Source: Aselliscus stoliczkanus
Lineage: Eukaryota > Chordata > Mammalia > Chiroptera > Hipposideridae
Assembly: GCA_033961575.1 (NCBI GenBank)
Contig: CM066729.1
Coordinates: 93,251,001 to 93,315,000 of the forward strand
Direction: 5' to 3'
Length of the DNA: 64,000 nucleotides
Made by a program: the position numbers and the translations under genes. Below, in pieces: positions 11,935-24,180 of the stretch (position 1 is the stretch's first letter; every line of letters starts with the position of its first letter). The notes below the pieces were generated by a model that worked only from the letters and a program-made list of their open reading frames with translations, had not been told where the DNA came from and did not search any database.

Positions 11935-13555
11935 CCTGTAGTCCAAACTATTTCTGTGTTTCAGATTTCCCTCTTTTAGATTTTAGCCAATATCCATACA
12001 AGTATGTTTGATTTACTTCACTGTTTTACTCTGTGTTTTTGAAACAACAGCGACCAATCCAAAATAAAAAGCAGCCATAAACATCAGGTTCAATTTTCTC
12101 AGACACTGAATTTAGTGCAGTTAAAAATAACAAACAGTGTACTGCGTTGGTCAACATTATGTTAGAAACTTCTAATTATTGGATATAAGTATAGGGATGT
12201 TCCCCAACTGACACTTTTGTTATGTTCTAGAAGCTGCTAGCTGAGAGGTTTAACACTGAAGTATAGGTTGTTTTTTTTTTTTTATTTCATTGCTACTAGA
12301 AGCCAAACATTAAAAGCTGATTAGTTGTTAAGGCTGGTTCACAAATACTATTATCATGATGTTACAGAATAATATTATTTACTATAACATTTCCATTATT
12401 ATTACACACAGCTCATAATCTGGTTTCAATGGAAATCATATTGAGAATCTTATTAGCTAATGTAGGTCTATTTTCTGAAATTAAGCAGTGGTAATGGGAG
12501 CTTCTTGGGTTGCTTTGGCAATAGGAAAGGGAATCCAGAATGACCTTCCCCAAGGTGACATCATTAGGTGAACAGAGATTAGCCTGAAGCGTACTGAGGT
12601 TGCAAGAAGCCCATATAGCTTATTCACTAATTATACTTTAAAAACTAAAATAAATCTCTAAATGAGAAATTCTTAAATTTTACTATGTGTGTCATCTTCT
12701 GCTGCTCTCTGGCTATCTGGAACCTACACTGTCGAGATCCAGCCTTTTCTAGAAAATGCGTTACATTCCAAACAATTATTCTTCCTTATCATAAAAATTG
12801 CCATTCTTTCAGAGGAGATGCTTTTGAATAATATTTTGAGAAAAGACTAGTAAAATAAATTCACAAAACTATTTGAAGGCTAATAATATAAACTTGTATT
12901 TCACATACTTTAGGCTGTATCTGCATTATAATTTCATGGTGTGGTTCTTGGAGAAGGACTTTTGTGAGCATCACTAAAATTGTGCCATTAATATAAATGT
13001 CTCAGTTATGTGCAGGGTACATTCTGATCCCAAAATAATACACGGTTATGCCTTGTAAAATAAAGAATGAGAAAGCATTCAATACTAATTATTATTTTAA
13101 TGATAATGGATAGAAATCCATGTCTTGAAATAATGCCTTTAGTTACAGAATAGCACAGTAGTTTGCTTATTTGAGTAATAATGCAACCAATTATAAAAAT
13201 GGTAGAAATAAAATTCATTATGTTTATTTTCTAAACAAGATGATGGAGATGGTAAAAAACAAAAACTTATTTTATTTAGCAATTTATTTATAGCATATTA
13301 TCATTGCTGGCATTGAGTATTTAATTTTTTTGGATAATGATTCCACTTATAGAATTTCACAATATCCTCCAGCTCTTTGGTGGAAAAATAACATCTGCTG
13401 CCTCAATTAATAATCATTTTGAGTTTATTCATGTATTAGTTTATTAGTTGAATATATGTCTGCTAACATAGTAATCAAGCATAAAACGTGAGAAGTACTA
13501 TCCTAGATAATAAGAAAACTTTTTTTTTTCAAATACTACAACTTGTGAAATAAGA
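10382..13555. other. Unique AT-rich DNA; (AAT)n at 11887-11932
   Basis: No gene, RNA gene or well-preserved repeat recognised over about 3.2 kb apart from the trinucleotide (AAT/ATA)n tract. Short frames such as the one at 13006-13218 are AT-driven and protein-unlike. Confidence 0.5.
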
Positions 13556-13559
13556 GTAA

Positions 13560-13745
13560 TATTTATATAGTGCTTCATGTGTTTCTGGCACTATTCTCTG
13601 TGCTTTAACATATTAGTGTATGGACTATTTACAACAATTCTGTGTGATAAACTACTGTTATCTCTATTTAACAGATGAGAAGTGCAGAGTTGTTAAGTAA
13701 CTTGGCTAAAATTACACAGCTAGTAAATGTAGGAGTGGGAGTATG
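13560..13745 (-). mobile_element. MIR SINE, antisense
   Basis: 'aacagatgagaagtgcagag', 'taagtaacttggctaaaatt' and 'acacagctagtaaatg' are the reverse complement of the MIR core, with the LINE-like tail on the left ('agtgcttcatgtgtttctgg'). Confidence 0.88.
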
Positions 13746-15260
13746 TAACATGTTTTCCTTACCAAAAATGTTTTCCAATTTTCAGGCACAGGAATATATC
13801 CAGGACACTTCTGAAGTCATCTACCTTCATTAAGAAGGTAAGCTGTCTTGAAGGATGATCTTCTTAAATACCTAAACACAGAGAAAACAAATAGACAATC
13901 ACAATGTTTTTTGATAAGTTATGTGGTGAACGAAATGTGATGTTCGTGGAGCAAGTAAGAGAAATATGGTCATTTGGTAAGAATGACATCGCTGCATATT
14001 TTCAAGGAGGGAGAATGACATAATTTGACTAAAGTGTGGAGAATGGTTTGTCAAGCTACAATAATAATGTGCAGAAATTCAGAGAAGAAATAATGGTAGC
14101 ATGACCAAGTTAGTGGCAAGTGATAGGAAACAAAATAGAGAGAATGGAGAAAACAGGATCTACGTGTGGTTTGTTAGATATGGGAGAAAATGGGTCAGTG
14201 AATAATGACACATAAGCTTCTGAGCTGGGCAGTAGGGTGGGAGCTGTTGATGATAATCACACGTTGGGAAAAACTGAGGGGAAAAACATGAGTACTAACT
14301 AATATGAGTTGGAAGATAAATGACCTCAGATACAGGCACACTTACTTGAGTTATAATGTGGGGGATTTAATATATGTGAAGGTATGGAGACAGGCTGGGT
14401 CCATTAAGAATATTATACTATAATTAGCGTTTCAATTATAATTTTAAAAAATCAGAATCCAAAGCAAAATATTATAGGTATAGGTAACTTTATAAAAGTT
14501 CTTATAATTTATGTAACAAAATGATGGTTTATTGATTGTGTACTTAAAAAAATAAGCCTGCTTTTAATACATTTTTTAAAATGAATTTGTCCTATGTGAC
14601 ATTTTTAAAATAAACCTAGCAACAAAAGATAATTCTATCAGTTTTCAGGAAAAAATTACTACTTTCATCTTTTTAACTTCATTAAGTAGTCACATTTATA
14701 GAAACTAATGATAAAAATAAATTAATATATTAGAAAATAAATAGAAATTAAAAAAGAAAGCATTTTCTCCTGCTGTCTTACTGATTATCTGTTGCTAATA
14801 GGAATTTTCTCTGTGATTGAAGTCAGTCTGATTTTGCCTGTTCATAGTTTATACAAATGAAGATATCTGTGCCTGTTACATCTAAAAACATCAGAATAAA
14901 AATCTCTGAGATGATGAACAGCTATTTTTCCACTTAAGTCAAAATTTTCTCATTGCTTTAGAATTGTGTACTTCTCTAATATTTATGGAGTGACACATTT
15001 AGAAGCATCAACTGTAGCCTAAATTTTACTTTATCCTGTATTTGGTATTTACTGTTAACTTAGAAAGTATGGCGAGATATACATCTGATAGTTGCACTTT
15101 GATAACTGAGCAGAATGAATATTGTGAAAAAGTAAGGGAAACTAGTAGGTTATGATGAAATCTTTCATTCTATTATTGGGTGGTTATTACATTAGTTATC
15201 ATGAGAAATGTTTACTACTTATCAGGAGGCTGAGGCAGCTCACAGAGATTTCTTTCTTTC
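13746..15260. other. Intergenic DNA, nothing firm
   Basis: The 13850-14400 part is purine-rich with L2-like flavour but no secure match. 14400-15240 is unique AT-rich sequence without an ORF. Confidence 0.4.
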
Positions 15261-15698
15261 TTTTTTTTTTTTAAGATTTTATTGGGGAATTGGGGGAGGG
15301 GAACAGCATTCTGGAATCAGGGAGGGGAACAGATAAGTTGCAGTCTTTTTGTTCTTCAGTCTAGTTGTGGAGGATGTTGCTTCACTGGCCCATGTTGGTA
15401 TCGTCACTGCGCTCTTCCGGGAGGAGGCAGATCGGTCGCCGGCCTCTGGATGGTCACGCACCACAGCTATTGGCAGCTCACACTGGCTGCTGGCCACTCA
15501 CTGTAGCCTATGGCAGCTCACTGCAGCAGGGACTGCAGCCTACTCCATCACCGGGGCCGGGCTCGCACAGCCCAGCTCCAGGTGGAGCTGTTGTTAGCTG
15601 TAGAGGGCAGCGTCACTGGCCCTCATATGTGGGATCTGTACCAGGGCTGCTGGCATCCCAAAACCAGCTCTTAACCAATGTGCCACTCGGCCGGCCCC
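15261..15698 (-). mobile_element. Long-form tRNA-derived SINE, antisense
   Basis: Read on the minus strand it starts 'ggggccggccgagtggcac', has the B box and the 'gagggccagtgacgctgccc' segment of the short SINE, then continues about 330 bp through a GCTG/CAGC-rich body to a CAATAAAATCTT end plus A-tail. Several overlapping 70-126-codon frames in it are by-products of its GC-richness. Confidence 0.9.
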
Positions 15699-16726
15699 AA
15701 ATATTTCCTATGGCACATACTAAATTAATATTATTCAAAATGTAATCATTCAACAAATTTTGTATGACCAATTTTTACCAGGAGTTGAAAATATCCTTGA
15801 AAAAAAGGAATTCCCTCCCTCCCATCCCTAATACCACAATGTGGTTTTAGAAAATTTTTCAAAAAAATATTTTTAGAATAAAACGTTTTTAGTTTAATAA
15901 TCAGAATTACAGTTTTAGAGTTTAGCCAAAAAAATTCTGAATACAAGACCTCTATGTAACATTTGCTTTTCTGAGACTTTGTATGAGACATCTCTGGAAA
16001 ATAAATGTATTTTAACAGAGGTTTAATGCAGAAAAATGATAATATAAATAATGTGTTATTTACCATGACTATCAATAGAAAATTAGAAAGTTGATTAATG
16101 ACATTGCAAACATGACCTTAATGAAGGTAATATTAAGTAAAACGTCCAATTAGTTAGATTTCATTAGTTTGCCAAAAGAAATTCCTGTGTGCTGTAGAAA
16201 ATATAAAAAATTGGAAACCTTTAAATGATACACTTTCTGCTGTTGTAGGTTTAAAATTTTAGTGGTCGAAGACAGAGAGTATAATCTGAGCTGTGTGTTT
16301 GGCCAGATCACTGTATTGATCTTATACATTCCAACATTCCATCTGGCAGATGAAATTGAAATGAATGTCCAAAATGATCCATTTTATTTTCAGTGCAAGT
16401 AGTCATTAAGGCAAGAAGTCAGAATGCTAGCAGCTACTATATCCTAATTGCTGTACTGCAAAATATTGAAAGGAAATTCCACATTACCACATACTGCATA
16501 GTGTCCAAAGCAAGAAAAATATTTGATTTATGTACGTTCATACCAAACTACAAATAAGACCTACTTCTCCACCATGACATGAAGTTTACCATGTTTAACG
16601 TGGCATAGTAATTTTATTTAAATGTATATTCACCTTTTAATTTCATTCATAAAGCCAGGAAATAAATGTGTATATAAGACATTACAAATTGTGCTTAGAC
16701 AGCTTAGGTACTCTAAACTATATTTT
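15699..16726. other. Unique AT-rich DNA
   Basis: No gene or repeat recognised. A 109-codon minus-strand frame (15746-16075) is Lys/Ile/Phe-rich with no domain signature. Confidence 0.45.
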
Positions 16727-16743
16727 TCTACTTTGTCATTCTT

Positions 16744-16924
16744 TTTTTTTTTTTTTTTGAGGACAGTGTCCCTCATGTGGGACCCGAACCGGACCGTTGG
16801 CTTCTCAATCCAGCGCTTAACCACCGTGCCACTCAGCCGGCCCAAAATATCATTCTGTGTGTTTATCTATTTTTATTTTTATTTTTATTTATTTATTTAT
16901 TTTTTAGGGCAGTGTCACTGGCCC
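16744..16924 (-). mobile_element. Composite double SINE insertion, antisense
   Basis: A 17-bp perfect duplication TCTACTTTGTCATTCTT (16727-16743 and 16925-16941) encloses two SINE pieces. One is a near-complete short SINE (about 16744-16843) ending 'cactcagccggccc'. The other is only the last ~20 bp of a SINE ('gggcagtgtcactggccc') with an AAATA-rich tail (about 16855-16924). Either the complete SINE landed in the A-tail of the truncated one, or both were copied in one event. Confidence 0.85.
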
Positions 16925-17429
16925 TCTACTTTGTCATTCTTATACTTTGCATTGACTACAAAGTGAGGGTTTATACCTGTCCTTTAAACTTTTCTAAATG
17001 TCTTGTTAGTTGACTTTTATTCATAATTAAGAAAAATGATAGTTTCACAACATGCAAAATTGCAGCACACTTACTTGTTACTGTATTTTAGGTTATATCT
17101 TTCATAGAAATCTATTGCATACATGACAGGAGGGGAACACATTGTAATAATCATTTGAGTGTATATTTCCTTACCAAAGATATGTTTTCATTTTTCAAGC
17201 ACAAGAAAATAGGCAGGATACTTTTGAAGTTACATAACAATAATTTGAAAGGGATTTTACTTTGCCATGTAAAGAAGTAGCATATTTGGGTTAAGATGGA
17301 ATGGACGATTAATTTTAATTTTTTTGTATCTAGTGTTTAGTTCTACTACTATTTCCTTTAATTAAAATCTGAAATGATATTTACCTTCTGTGCCTTACAT
17401 ATTTATGTGATCACAAATTGCATAATCAA

Positions 17430-18030
17430 AATGAATTGTAGCCATGGACTAGTATAGTTAAAGAATTAACTTTACCCAAAAAGAGGTAAGGCTTTTACCT
17501 GCACTTTTTGGGAAGCAATCTCCCAACCTTTGGAATATCTGGCTGATAAAATATCTTTGTTTACCTGGGAGTTTGGGACATGCCTGATAGTCAGTGCTGC
17601 CAGTAATTTACATTGGGAGCTTTTGGACATGGAGTTTATCAGCCAGACCTCTGGAGTAGCTAGAGGCTCAGGTCAGCTGCGTGGACAGTTAGCCATGTCT
17701 ACATGATTAAAGCCCAATAAAACTGTACATACAGAGCTTGGGTGACTTTCTTTGTTGGCCAAACTCCGTGTATATTATTATACATTTTTGCTGGGAGCTG
17801 TTAATATTGTTCACAGCTCCACTGAAAAAGTACTGCTAGAAGCTTCAAACTTGGATATGTCCTAGACTCTATCCCATGCACCTCCTCCCATAGCTGATTT
17901 TAATAAGTATCTTTTAACTCTATTAAATAGTGACTGTGAGTATAACAGCTTTCAGTGAGTTTTGTGAGTCTAAGTCAATTATCCAACTGGAGAGTGGTTT
18001 GGGAACCTCCAAGCTTTGTAGAACTAAATA
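17430..18030 (+). mobile_element. Solo LTR of an ancient ERVL-type element
   Basis: The 3' part shows 'gtgactgtgagtataacagc', 'ttttgtgagtctaagtcaat' and 'ttgggaacctccaagctt', resembling mammalian ERVL-class LTR ends. AATAAA-type signals sit upstream. No internal region follows. Boundaries are approximate. Confidence 0.6.
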
Positions 18031-18119
18031 TTAATCTTTAAAATTTGGTTTTGGGATAGAGCAAGAGTTAGGAACAGTTTTCTAGGACATTTACTGTGGG
18101 TTTAGGGATATAGAGAAGC

Positions 18120-18215
18120 TGTCAAAAGTTTGTAAAGATTAAATAAGTTAATGTTTTAAAGCACTTAGAACAGTGCCTAGAGGAGATTAAGCACTACATA
18201 AATATTAACTCTTAA
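18120..18215 (+). mobile_element. MIR SINE 3' part
   Basis: 'aaagcacttagaacagtgcc' followed by 'taagcactacataaatatt' matches the MIR tail on the plus strand. Confidence 0.8.
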
Positions 18216-18692
18216 CATCTTCATTCTTTGAAATATAGATACAAAGCCTTTACGTATGACTTTAGTACAGTATGTGGTATTTAAAGACATATATACACAT
18301 TCAGTCATTGTTATGATCCTAAGTGATTTTTGGTTGACTTTTGGCCAATCACCATTCTTTAGTCTCCATTCACTCTCTTAATGAAGGGATTGAGTTTTCA
18401 GTCCCTTGTTCTTTGTTCTATAATCTCCTTTTCTGTTGATGTGATAAAATTTCTGTTCTTAAGTCAACTAGCCACTGATAGGAGTGCATGTGTTTTCCCA
18501 GATCTTTTCCTCAGGTAATGAGTCAAACATTATTTTTCAAAAATTATTTTCTGGCCTACTTTTAGACAGTCTCAGGAACATTTTATATCTTTTATTTATA
18601 TAAAAGTATATATTGAGTTAATTTGTAAGCAATTTGTGTATAACGTATGTATTAGATTCTCTCTCTAATCTATTAATATGTTTAAAATTCTT

Positions 18693-18795
18693 TTTTTTTT
18701 TTAGGGTAGTGTCACTGACCCTCATATGTGGGACCCAAACTGGGGTCGCTGGCTTCCCAAGCCACTGCTTAACCACTGCACCATTCGGCCGGCCC
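18693..18795 (-). mobile_element. Short tRNA-derived SINE, antisense
   Basis: Poly-T, then 'gggtagtgtcactgaccctc', the antisense B box 'gggacccaaact' and 'cattcggccggccc'. The 17-bp target duplication ATATGTTTAAAATTCTT is perfect (18676-18692 and 18796-18812). Confidence 0.95.
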
Positions 18796-19073
18796 ATATG
18801 TTTAAAATTCTTGATAATCTTTATTTGATTATTAAATTTAGTACCTAGAAATCTAATGATTCTCCTAAATTCTTATTTATAAAAATGTCTTTTGTATGTT
18901 CACACTTTTATTTTGAAAAAATTTTTGCATAATTTTATGTTTTAATGATAGGTCACTAACTTTCAATTAGCTTTTTCTTTAGGGAAATATATTTTTGTTG
19001 TGTTTATACATTTTCAGTATACATTTACCATATTACCAAAATATTAATTTTCTGTTTTTATACTAGTCTAGAT

Positions 19074-19388
19074 TAGAGGTATGCAAACTGCAGCTCGCGA
19101 GCCACATGCAGCACTTTGGGTATGTTCCATCTCAAAAGTTTGCCGACCCCTGAAAGAGCAAATCCTGTCTCTCACAACAATTTAAAAATTATTCGAGAGC
19201 CATAAATATATTTTTACAAATAAGGAAAGTTTAAAGTAATGTTATAAATGAAACTATGATAGTTTTATTTTCATTTTCAATTTTACTTCAGAGCCACATG
19301 TATGTACCCAAAAAACTGCATGTTACTCACGAGCCGCAATTTGCCGACCCCTGGCGGTTTTTCTGTCTCAAAAGTATGCCAATCCTTG
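19074..19388. mobile_element. Non-autonomous hAT-type transposon with 8-bp TSD
   Basis: The 8-bp duplication GTCTAGAT (19066-19073 and 19389-19396) brackets a 315-bp element. The ends are imperfect inverted repeats: 'tagaggtatgcaaact' left, and the complement of 'agtatgccaatccttg' right. Internally there are 'gcagctcgcgagccacatg' near the left and 'gagccgcaatttgccgaccc' near the right, again inverted. Eight-bp TSDs and CAG-RGGTCGGCAAACT-like ends are hAT hallmarks. There is no transposase frame. Confidence 0.8.
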
Positions 19389-19396
19389 GTCTAGAT

Positions 19397-19832
19397 AATA
19401 AATGACAAATATTAGTATATTTTCTGACTTCTTTTCAAGTTATTTTAAAATATAGTTTTCTTTCCTAAATTACACTTAACACGTATGGATTTCACTAAAC
19501 ACATTTTCCATTAACTACTGTCATTTAATATTAGTGGCCATTTTCTTTCATATCTGAAAAATATATTTCTAATATGTTTTGTATTGAAAACCAGATAATG
19601 AATGAAACAATACAGTGCTTCTCGAGGGGGGGGGGATATTTATTTATTAGATGTTATTAATGAATTATTTGCAAATTTTTTTCAAAAATATAGTTTGTTT
19701 CTGGTAATAAATTTAAATTAACCTTTAGTTCATTCATATAAAGATATTTTGGTACATTTTTCAATTATCTATACTCTAGATCAGGATTTTGTGAATGAAA
19801 AAGGGATTTTGTGAATGCAATAAACCTGACAA
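19397..19832. other. AT-rich DNA
   Basis: No gene or repeat recognised. A poly-G run of about 10 lies at 19626-19635. Confidence 0.5.
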
Positions 19833-20299
19833 TGTCAGGGTGGCCACATGGCAGACCTGAGAAACTCAGGGACCTAACATAACCACACTGGATGGTCTGA
19901 TCACAGATTACCACCTGGGCAGGCCATAGAGGGTTGTCAGTTCCTAGGGCTATTGTTTCCTTAACAAAGGTCAATCTTTACCTTAAGTAAGCTTTGTCCA
20001 TTGCTCTCATGTATCTAGGATCTCATACCTTTGAAATGTTGGAGTAATTTTCTTTTCCTACCCCTTGAAGGCACAGCCTCAGACACCAGAGCATAAGGCC
20101 ACAGAATCTCTCATTGCTATCTTATTTCCTATATACCATCTCTATGTGCCATAGATAGTAATTATTTACTATTCTGTACCCACCAACATAAAAGAAGTAT
20201 GTTTCTATGTATTCTACTTCCTATGTATTCTACTTTGATGTAATGTATAAAATAAGCTTCAAAACTTCCATTCTCCAGGGCATTTGAGATCTTGCGCCC

Positions 20300-21155
20300 T
20301 GTTGCGTCATGCGCGGCTGGATCTAGCTTCTTCGAGAGGACCGGCGGGGACTCAGAAAAAGAAATAAAGAGCAAGAGACAGGGATAGTTTAAAAAGCAAT
20401 GTGAGGGGCCAGCTGAGTGGCTCAGTTGGTTAAGAGCGAGCTGAGCTCTGAGCAACGGCGGTTCGATGCCAGCCCGAGTTGAGTTGCCGTTGAGCTGCCA
20501 GCAGGTGGCAGGATGGCTCAGCTAAAAAAAAAAAAAGAAAAAACAATGGGAGCCAGGGGACTCAGTCTCATGGACAAGAGCCCCGAATCTGGTCAGCTTG
20601 CAGCTTTTATTGAGTACAAACAGGGAAGGGGCTTTGCTCTTTCCGAGGTCTGTAAATCACATGTGTCACCCAAGATTTAGCCAAATTTCCCTATGCCTTA
20701 CAGACCACCTCAGCCGAAAGACCCTTTGATTATTGCAGCTCTGCCCCCTACGGGGACAGATAATGGTTCACTATGACACCTTGAGGCAAGAATGCAAGGA
20801 GGACTGCTGTTAGCTTCTTAGGAAGATTTCTCTTTTCAGTTGCAGGCTGTAAACTCTGCAGAAAAGGATTAACAGGCCCTTAGGCCCCATAGGCTTCACC
20901 TCCTTGATTCCTCCCAAGGACCCTCCTACAGCACCTGGCTTAGGCCACCCTGATGCGCATATTTGATATAGGATCTCAAACCTATATTGGAATCCTGCAC
21001 ATATCTAGGGTCTTGCCCATCATTGGCTGACCTGCCCTCTCTCTTAGGGTCCCATGGGGTTTTGCCATAGACATAGTGAATATCCTGTCCCTGTGAGGCC
21101 CTGCTGTTACCGGCGAATACAGGGAGGCAGACAGGGAGGCTGCTGTGAGGCCACA
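20300..21155 (-). mobile_element. Solo LTR, betaretrovirus-like family (copy 1)
   Basis: Minus-strand LTR: starts TGTGGCCTCACAGCAGCC (right end), has CAATAAAAGCTGC as the polyadenylation-signal region, and ends ACGCAACA (left end). 856 bp including a 138-bp SINE insertion plus its duplicated 9-bp target. Nearly identical to copy 2 at 22310-23027. No viral coding sequence is attached. Flanks GCGCCC/GCCCCT are only a partial duplication. Confidence 0.88.
20406..20543 (+). mobile_element. Ves-like tRNA SINE inside LTR copy 1
   Basis: 'gggccagctgagtggctcag' head, B box 'ggttcgatgcc', then 'gttgccgttgagctgcc' and 'ggatggctcagct' before the A-tail. This body differs from the other SINEs in the window. 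The duplication CAATGTGAG (20397-20405) / CAATGGGAG (20544-20552) interrupts text that is continuous in the sister LTR. Confidence 0.88.
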
Positions 21156-21235
21156 GCCCCTGGCACCTGTTGTTAGTTTCACTCAAATAAACTCGTAAAA
21201 ATTCTCTACAGATATGGATGTTTCTTATGTCTACA

Positions 21236-21649
21236 GGTTATCAAACGTTTTTTTCTTCAATTGGCCAGATAGTTATATTTTAAACATCTTGTCTCTATTG
21301 CAAGTAATTAACCCTGGCAATAGTAATTAACCCAGCCATAGAAAATATGTAAATAAAAAGATATAGTTGTAACCCAATAAAACTATATTTAGGAAAACAG
21401 AGGGTCAATTCATAGGCTACAGTTTACCAAACTCTGTTGTAGACTATTGATATATAAATGGATAAATCAGTTGACAGATTATCTGAATATGATAATGCAC
21501 TACAATAAACATCACCATTTTTATTGCTGAAACTTAATATTCATATAATCATATTATCTCGTAAAAAATTTGATTCTTTAATATTTACTTATATAAACCT
21601 AGACTTATAAAGGGTTTGGTTTGTTTTCTATGCAAATTCAAGAATAGAA
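21236..21649. other. AT-rich DNA
   Basis: Nothing recognised. Confidence 0.45.
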
Positions 21650-24180
21650 AAAAAATAAAGGCAGAGAGCTTTAGAGACATGTAGAACAATATCAGAAACT
21701 CTAAGTTATCCACATTGGAATCTCAGAAAAAAGTGACACAAGATTTGAAGAAATAATGGCTGAATCTATTTGCAAACAAAGTGATAGATACACATTTACA
21801 AATTGAAGAAGCCTAGCAAAATCCAGGTAGAAAACAACAACCAAAAAAAACAAAAAAATGGCTTAACGTCAACACACTGGAAACCAAAGATAAAGAGAAA
21901 ATCAAGATTAATCTACAAGCATCCAAAGGAAAACAGCATATTAGGAATAATGATTTGAATAATCATTAACTCCTTATCAGAAGGAATGGAGGCCTGAAGA
22001 TGATAGCATAACATATTTTTTAAGTTCCACCAAAATTGATTTGTGCACCCACTGAGAATATCTTTTAAAACTGAAATTAATATAAATTTATTTCCAGATA
22101 AAAGTAACAAAGAGATTACCAGAAAACATGAACTTAAGAAATGCTAAAATAATTTATTTAAAAGGAAAGATAATGATATAAGATGGGAACTTAAATCTAG
22201 AAGAATTAAAGAATAGAATAAATGATGATTAAAAACATATATTTTCCTCTTAATGTTTATAGCATACATAATTTTTTTGAGGCAAAATTATATCATTGTA
22301 TTGTGGACCTGTCGCATCTCTGTGCGGCTGGGTCTAGCTTCCTCGAGAGGACCGGCTGGCGGGGACTCAGAAAAAGAAATAAAGAGCAAGAGACAAGGAT
22401 AGTTTAAAAAGCAATGTGAACCAGGGGACTCTGTCTGATAGACAAGAGCCCTGAATCTGGTCAGCTTGCAGCTTTTATTGAGTACAAACAGGGAAGGGGC
22501 TTTGCTCTTTCCGAGGTCTGTAAATCACATGTGTCACACAAGATTTAGCCAAATTTCCCTATGCCTTACAGACCACCTCAGCTGAAAGACCCTTTGATCA
22601 TTGCAGCTCTGCCCCCTACGGGGACAGATAATGGTTCACTATGACACCTTGAGGCAAGAATGCAAGGAGGACTGCTGTTAGCTTCTTAGGAAGATTTCTC
22701 TTTTCAGTTGCAGGCTGTAAACTCTGCAGAAAAAGATTAACAGGCCCTTAGGCCCCATAGGCTTCACCTCCTTGATTCCTCCCAAGAACCCTCCGACAGC
22801 ACCTGGCTTAGGCCGCCCTAATGCGCATATTTTATACAGGATCTCACACCTATATTGGCATCCTGCGCATATGTAGTGTCTTGCCCGTCATTGGCTGACC
22901 AGCCCTCTCTTAGGGTCCCATGGGGTTTTGCCATAGATATAGTGAATATCCTGTCCCCGTGAGGCCCTGCTGTCATGGGTGAATGCAGGGAGGCAAATGG
23001 CAATGGCGAGGCTGCTGTGAGGCCACATTGTGGGATTTAAAACATGTGTGGTCATTAATATATGCATATATAATAACTGAAATATCAAGGACTTGGGTTG
23101 GCTCTATTGTTATCCGTAGTCACAAGGTTTCTACATTTTACATCATATGTAAATGTTATTTGTAATAGACTATGCAAAGTTATGGAGATATATTTTAATT
23201 TGTAGAGCAAGCCCTAAAAGTTTGTGCAAATAGTTTTATCTAAAATGATATTAATTAAACTAAAATAAAAGACTAAAAAATATTCCAGTAACCTGAAAGA
23301 AAGGAAGAAAAGAGGGACAGAAATAACGGAGGAAAATAAACAAAAAAAATTAAAATAAAATTCTAGAATTAAATTCAACCTTAACAATAATTGCACTATT
23401 AATCAACTAAGCATACCAATTACAGGGACTATATTGACAGATTGGAGAAAAATAATTCTACAAATGATGTATTTTAAATAGAGTTTCATAGATATATTGA
23501 AAGTAGTTGGATAGAAAATGATATACCAACCTTTTCAGACCATAGGAAGCATAAATAGATTCTGTGTGAGATTAATATAAGCAAAAAAAAGTAGATTTCA
23601 AGACAAATATAACTACAAATGATGAAGGGCAATATTTTATAATGATGAAAAAGGAAATTTTCAGAAAGACCAAACAATCAAAAATGCATATGTTAAATAA
23701 CAGCACTTCTAAATACATGAAACAAGACTGATTGCCATAAAGGAAAAAATAGAATATATCATAAGCAAAAAGTATGATATTATTATTTATTAGAAAATGA
23801 TAAGAACAACTGGAAAAAAAAATGTTAGTAAAGACACAAAATATCTGGAAAACATTCTCAAGTACCCGGAATTCACTGTAATGTGTAGAAAACTGAGCCA
23901 TACAACTTCAAAATATGCATTATTTTCAATTACACATGGTACATTCAGCAAGATACACCATTTGATAAAATAAATGTCTAATAATTTAAAAGGCTCAATT
24001 TTATATGGAGTTAGTTTTTGGAGTAAGATATAATTATAGTAATCAATAACATATCTCTGAAAACCACAAATTCTCTGAGATTCACAATCCATATAAATAA
24101 TCCTGAGTACAAAGAAGTATCTCTCACACACACATGCACACACATACACACACACTCACGTACACATTAAATATTCTGAA
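21650..24180 (+). mobile_element. Decayed L1/HAL1-like LINE, interrupted by an LTR
   Basis: A-rich plus-strand text throughout. The best-matching part, 23850-24080 ('acacatggtacattcagcaagat', 'aaataaatgtctaataattt', 'gtaatcaataacatatctc'), resembles the HAL1/L1M region. Frames are destroyed. The LTR at 22310-23027 is inserted into it. The left boundary is uncertain. A (CA)n tract lies at 24125-24160. Confidence 0.5.
22310..23027 (-). mobile_element. Solo LTR, betaretrovirus-like family (copy 2)
   Basis: 718 bp, same order of blocks as copy 1 ('ggtcagcttgcagcttttatt', 'ccctacggggacagataat', 'catggggttttgccatag') and only a few percent different. TTGTGG occurs right after the ACA end (23028-23033) and at 22301-22306, three bases (acc) before the TG end. 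This is a probable 6-bp target duplication with three extra bases at that end. Confidence 0.9.

Larger units (their letters stand above)
19833..21235 (+). mobile_element. Probable gammaretrovirus-like (ERV1) LTR interrupted by a second LTR
   Basis: With 20300-21155 removed, the flanks join into an LTR-like unit of about 547 bp: 'tgtcagggtggccacatgg' start, a TATA-like 'gtataaaataag' at about 20246, a 'ttgcgcc...cctggcacc' junction, 'caaataaactcg' as polyadenylation signal and a '...tctaca' end. No clean outer TSD was found. The class call is inference from architecture. Confidence 0.45.

Noticed and set aside
15279..15745. Four overlapping frames of 72-126 codons
   Set aside because: They lie wholly within a GC-rich long-form SINE, on both strands, and do not resemble proteins. 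The copy at 44979-45469 behaves the same way.
20300..23027. Two same-strand LTRs 1.15 kb apart as a provirus
   Set aside because: The DNA between them is the end of another LTR plus LINE-like text, with no gag, pro, pol or env. Each LTR looks like a separate solo insertion.
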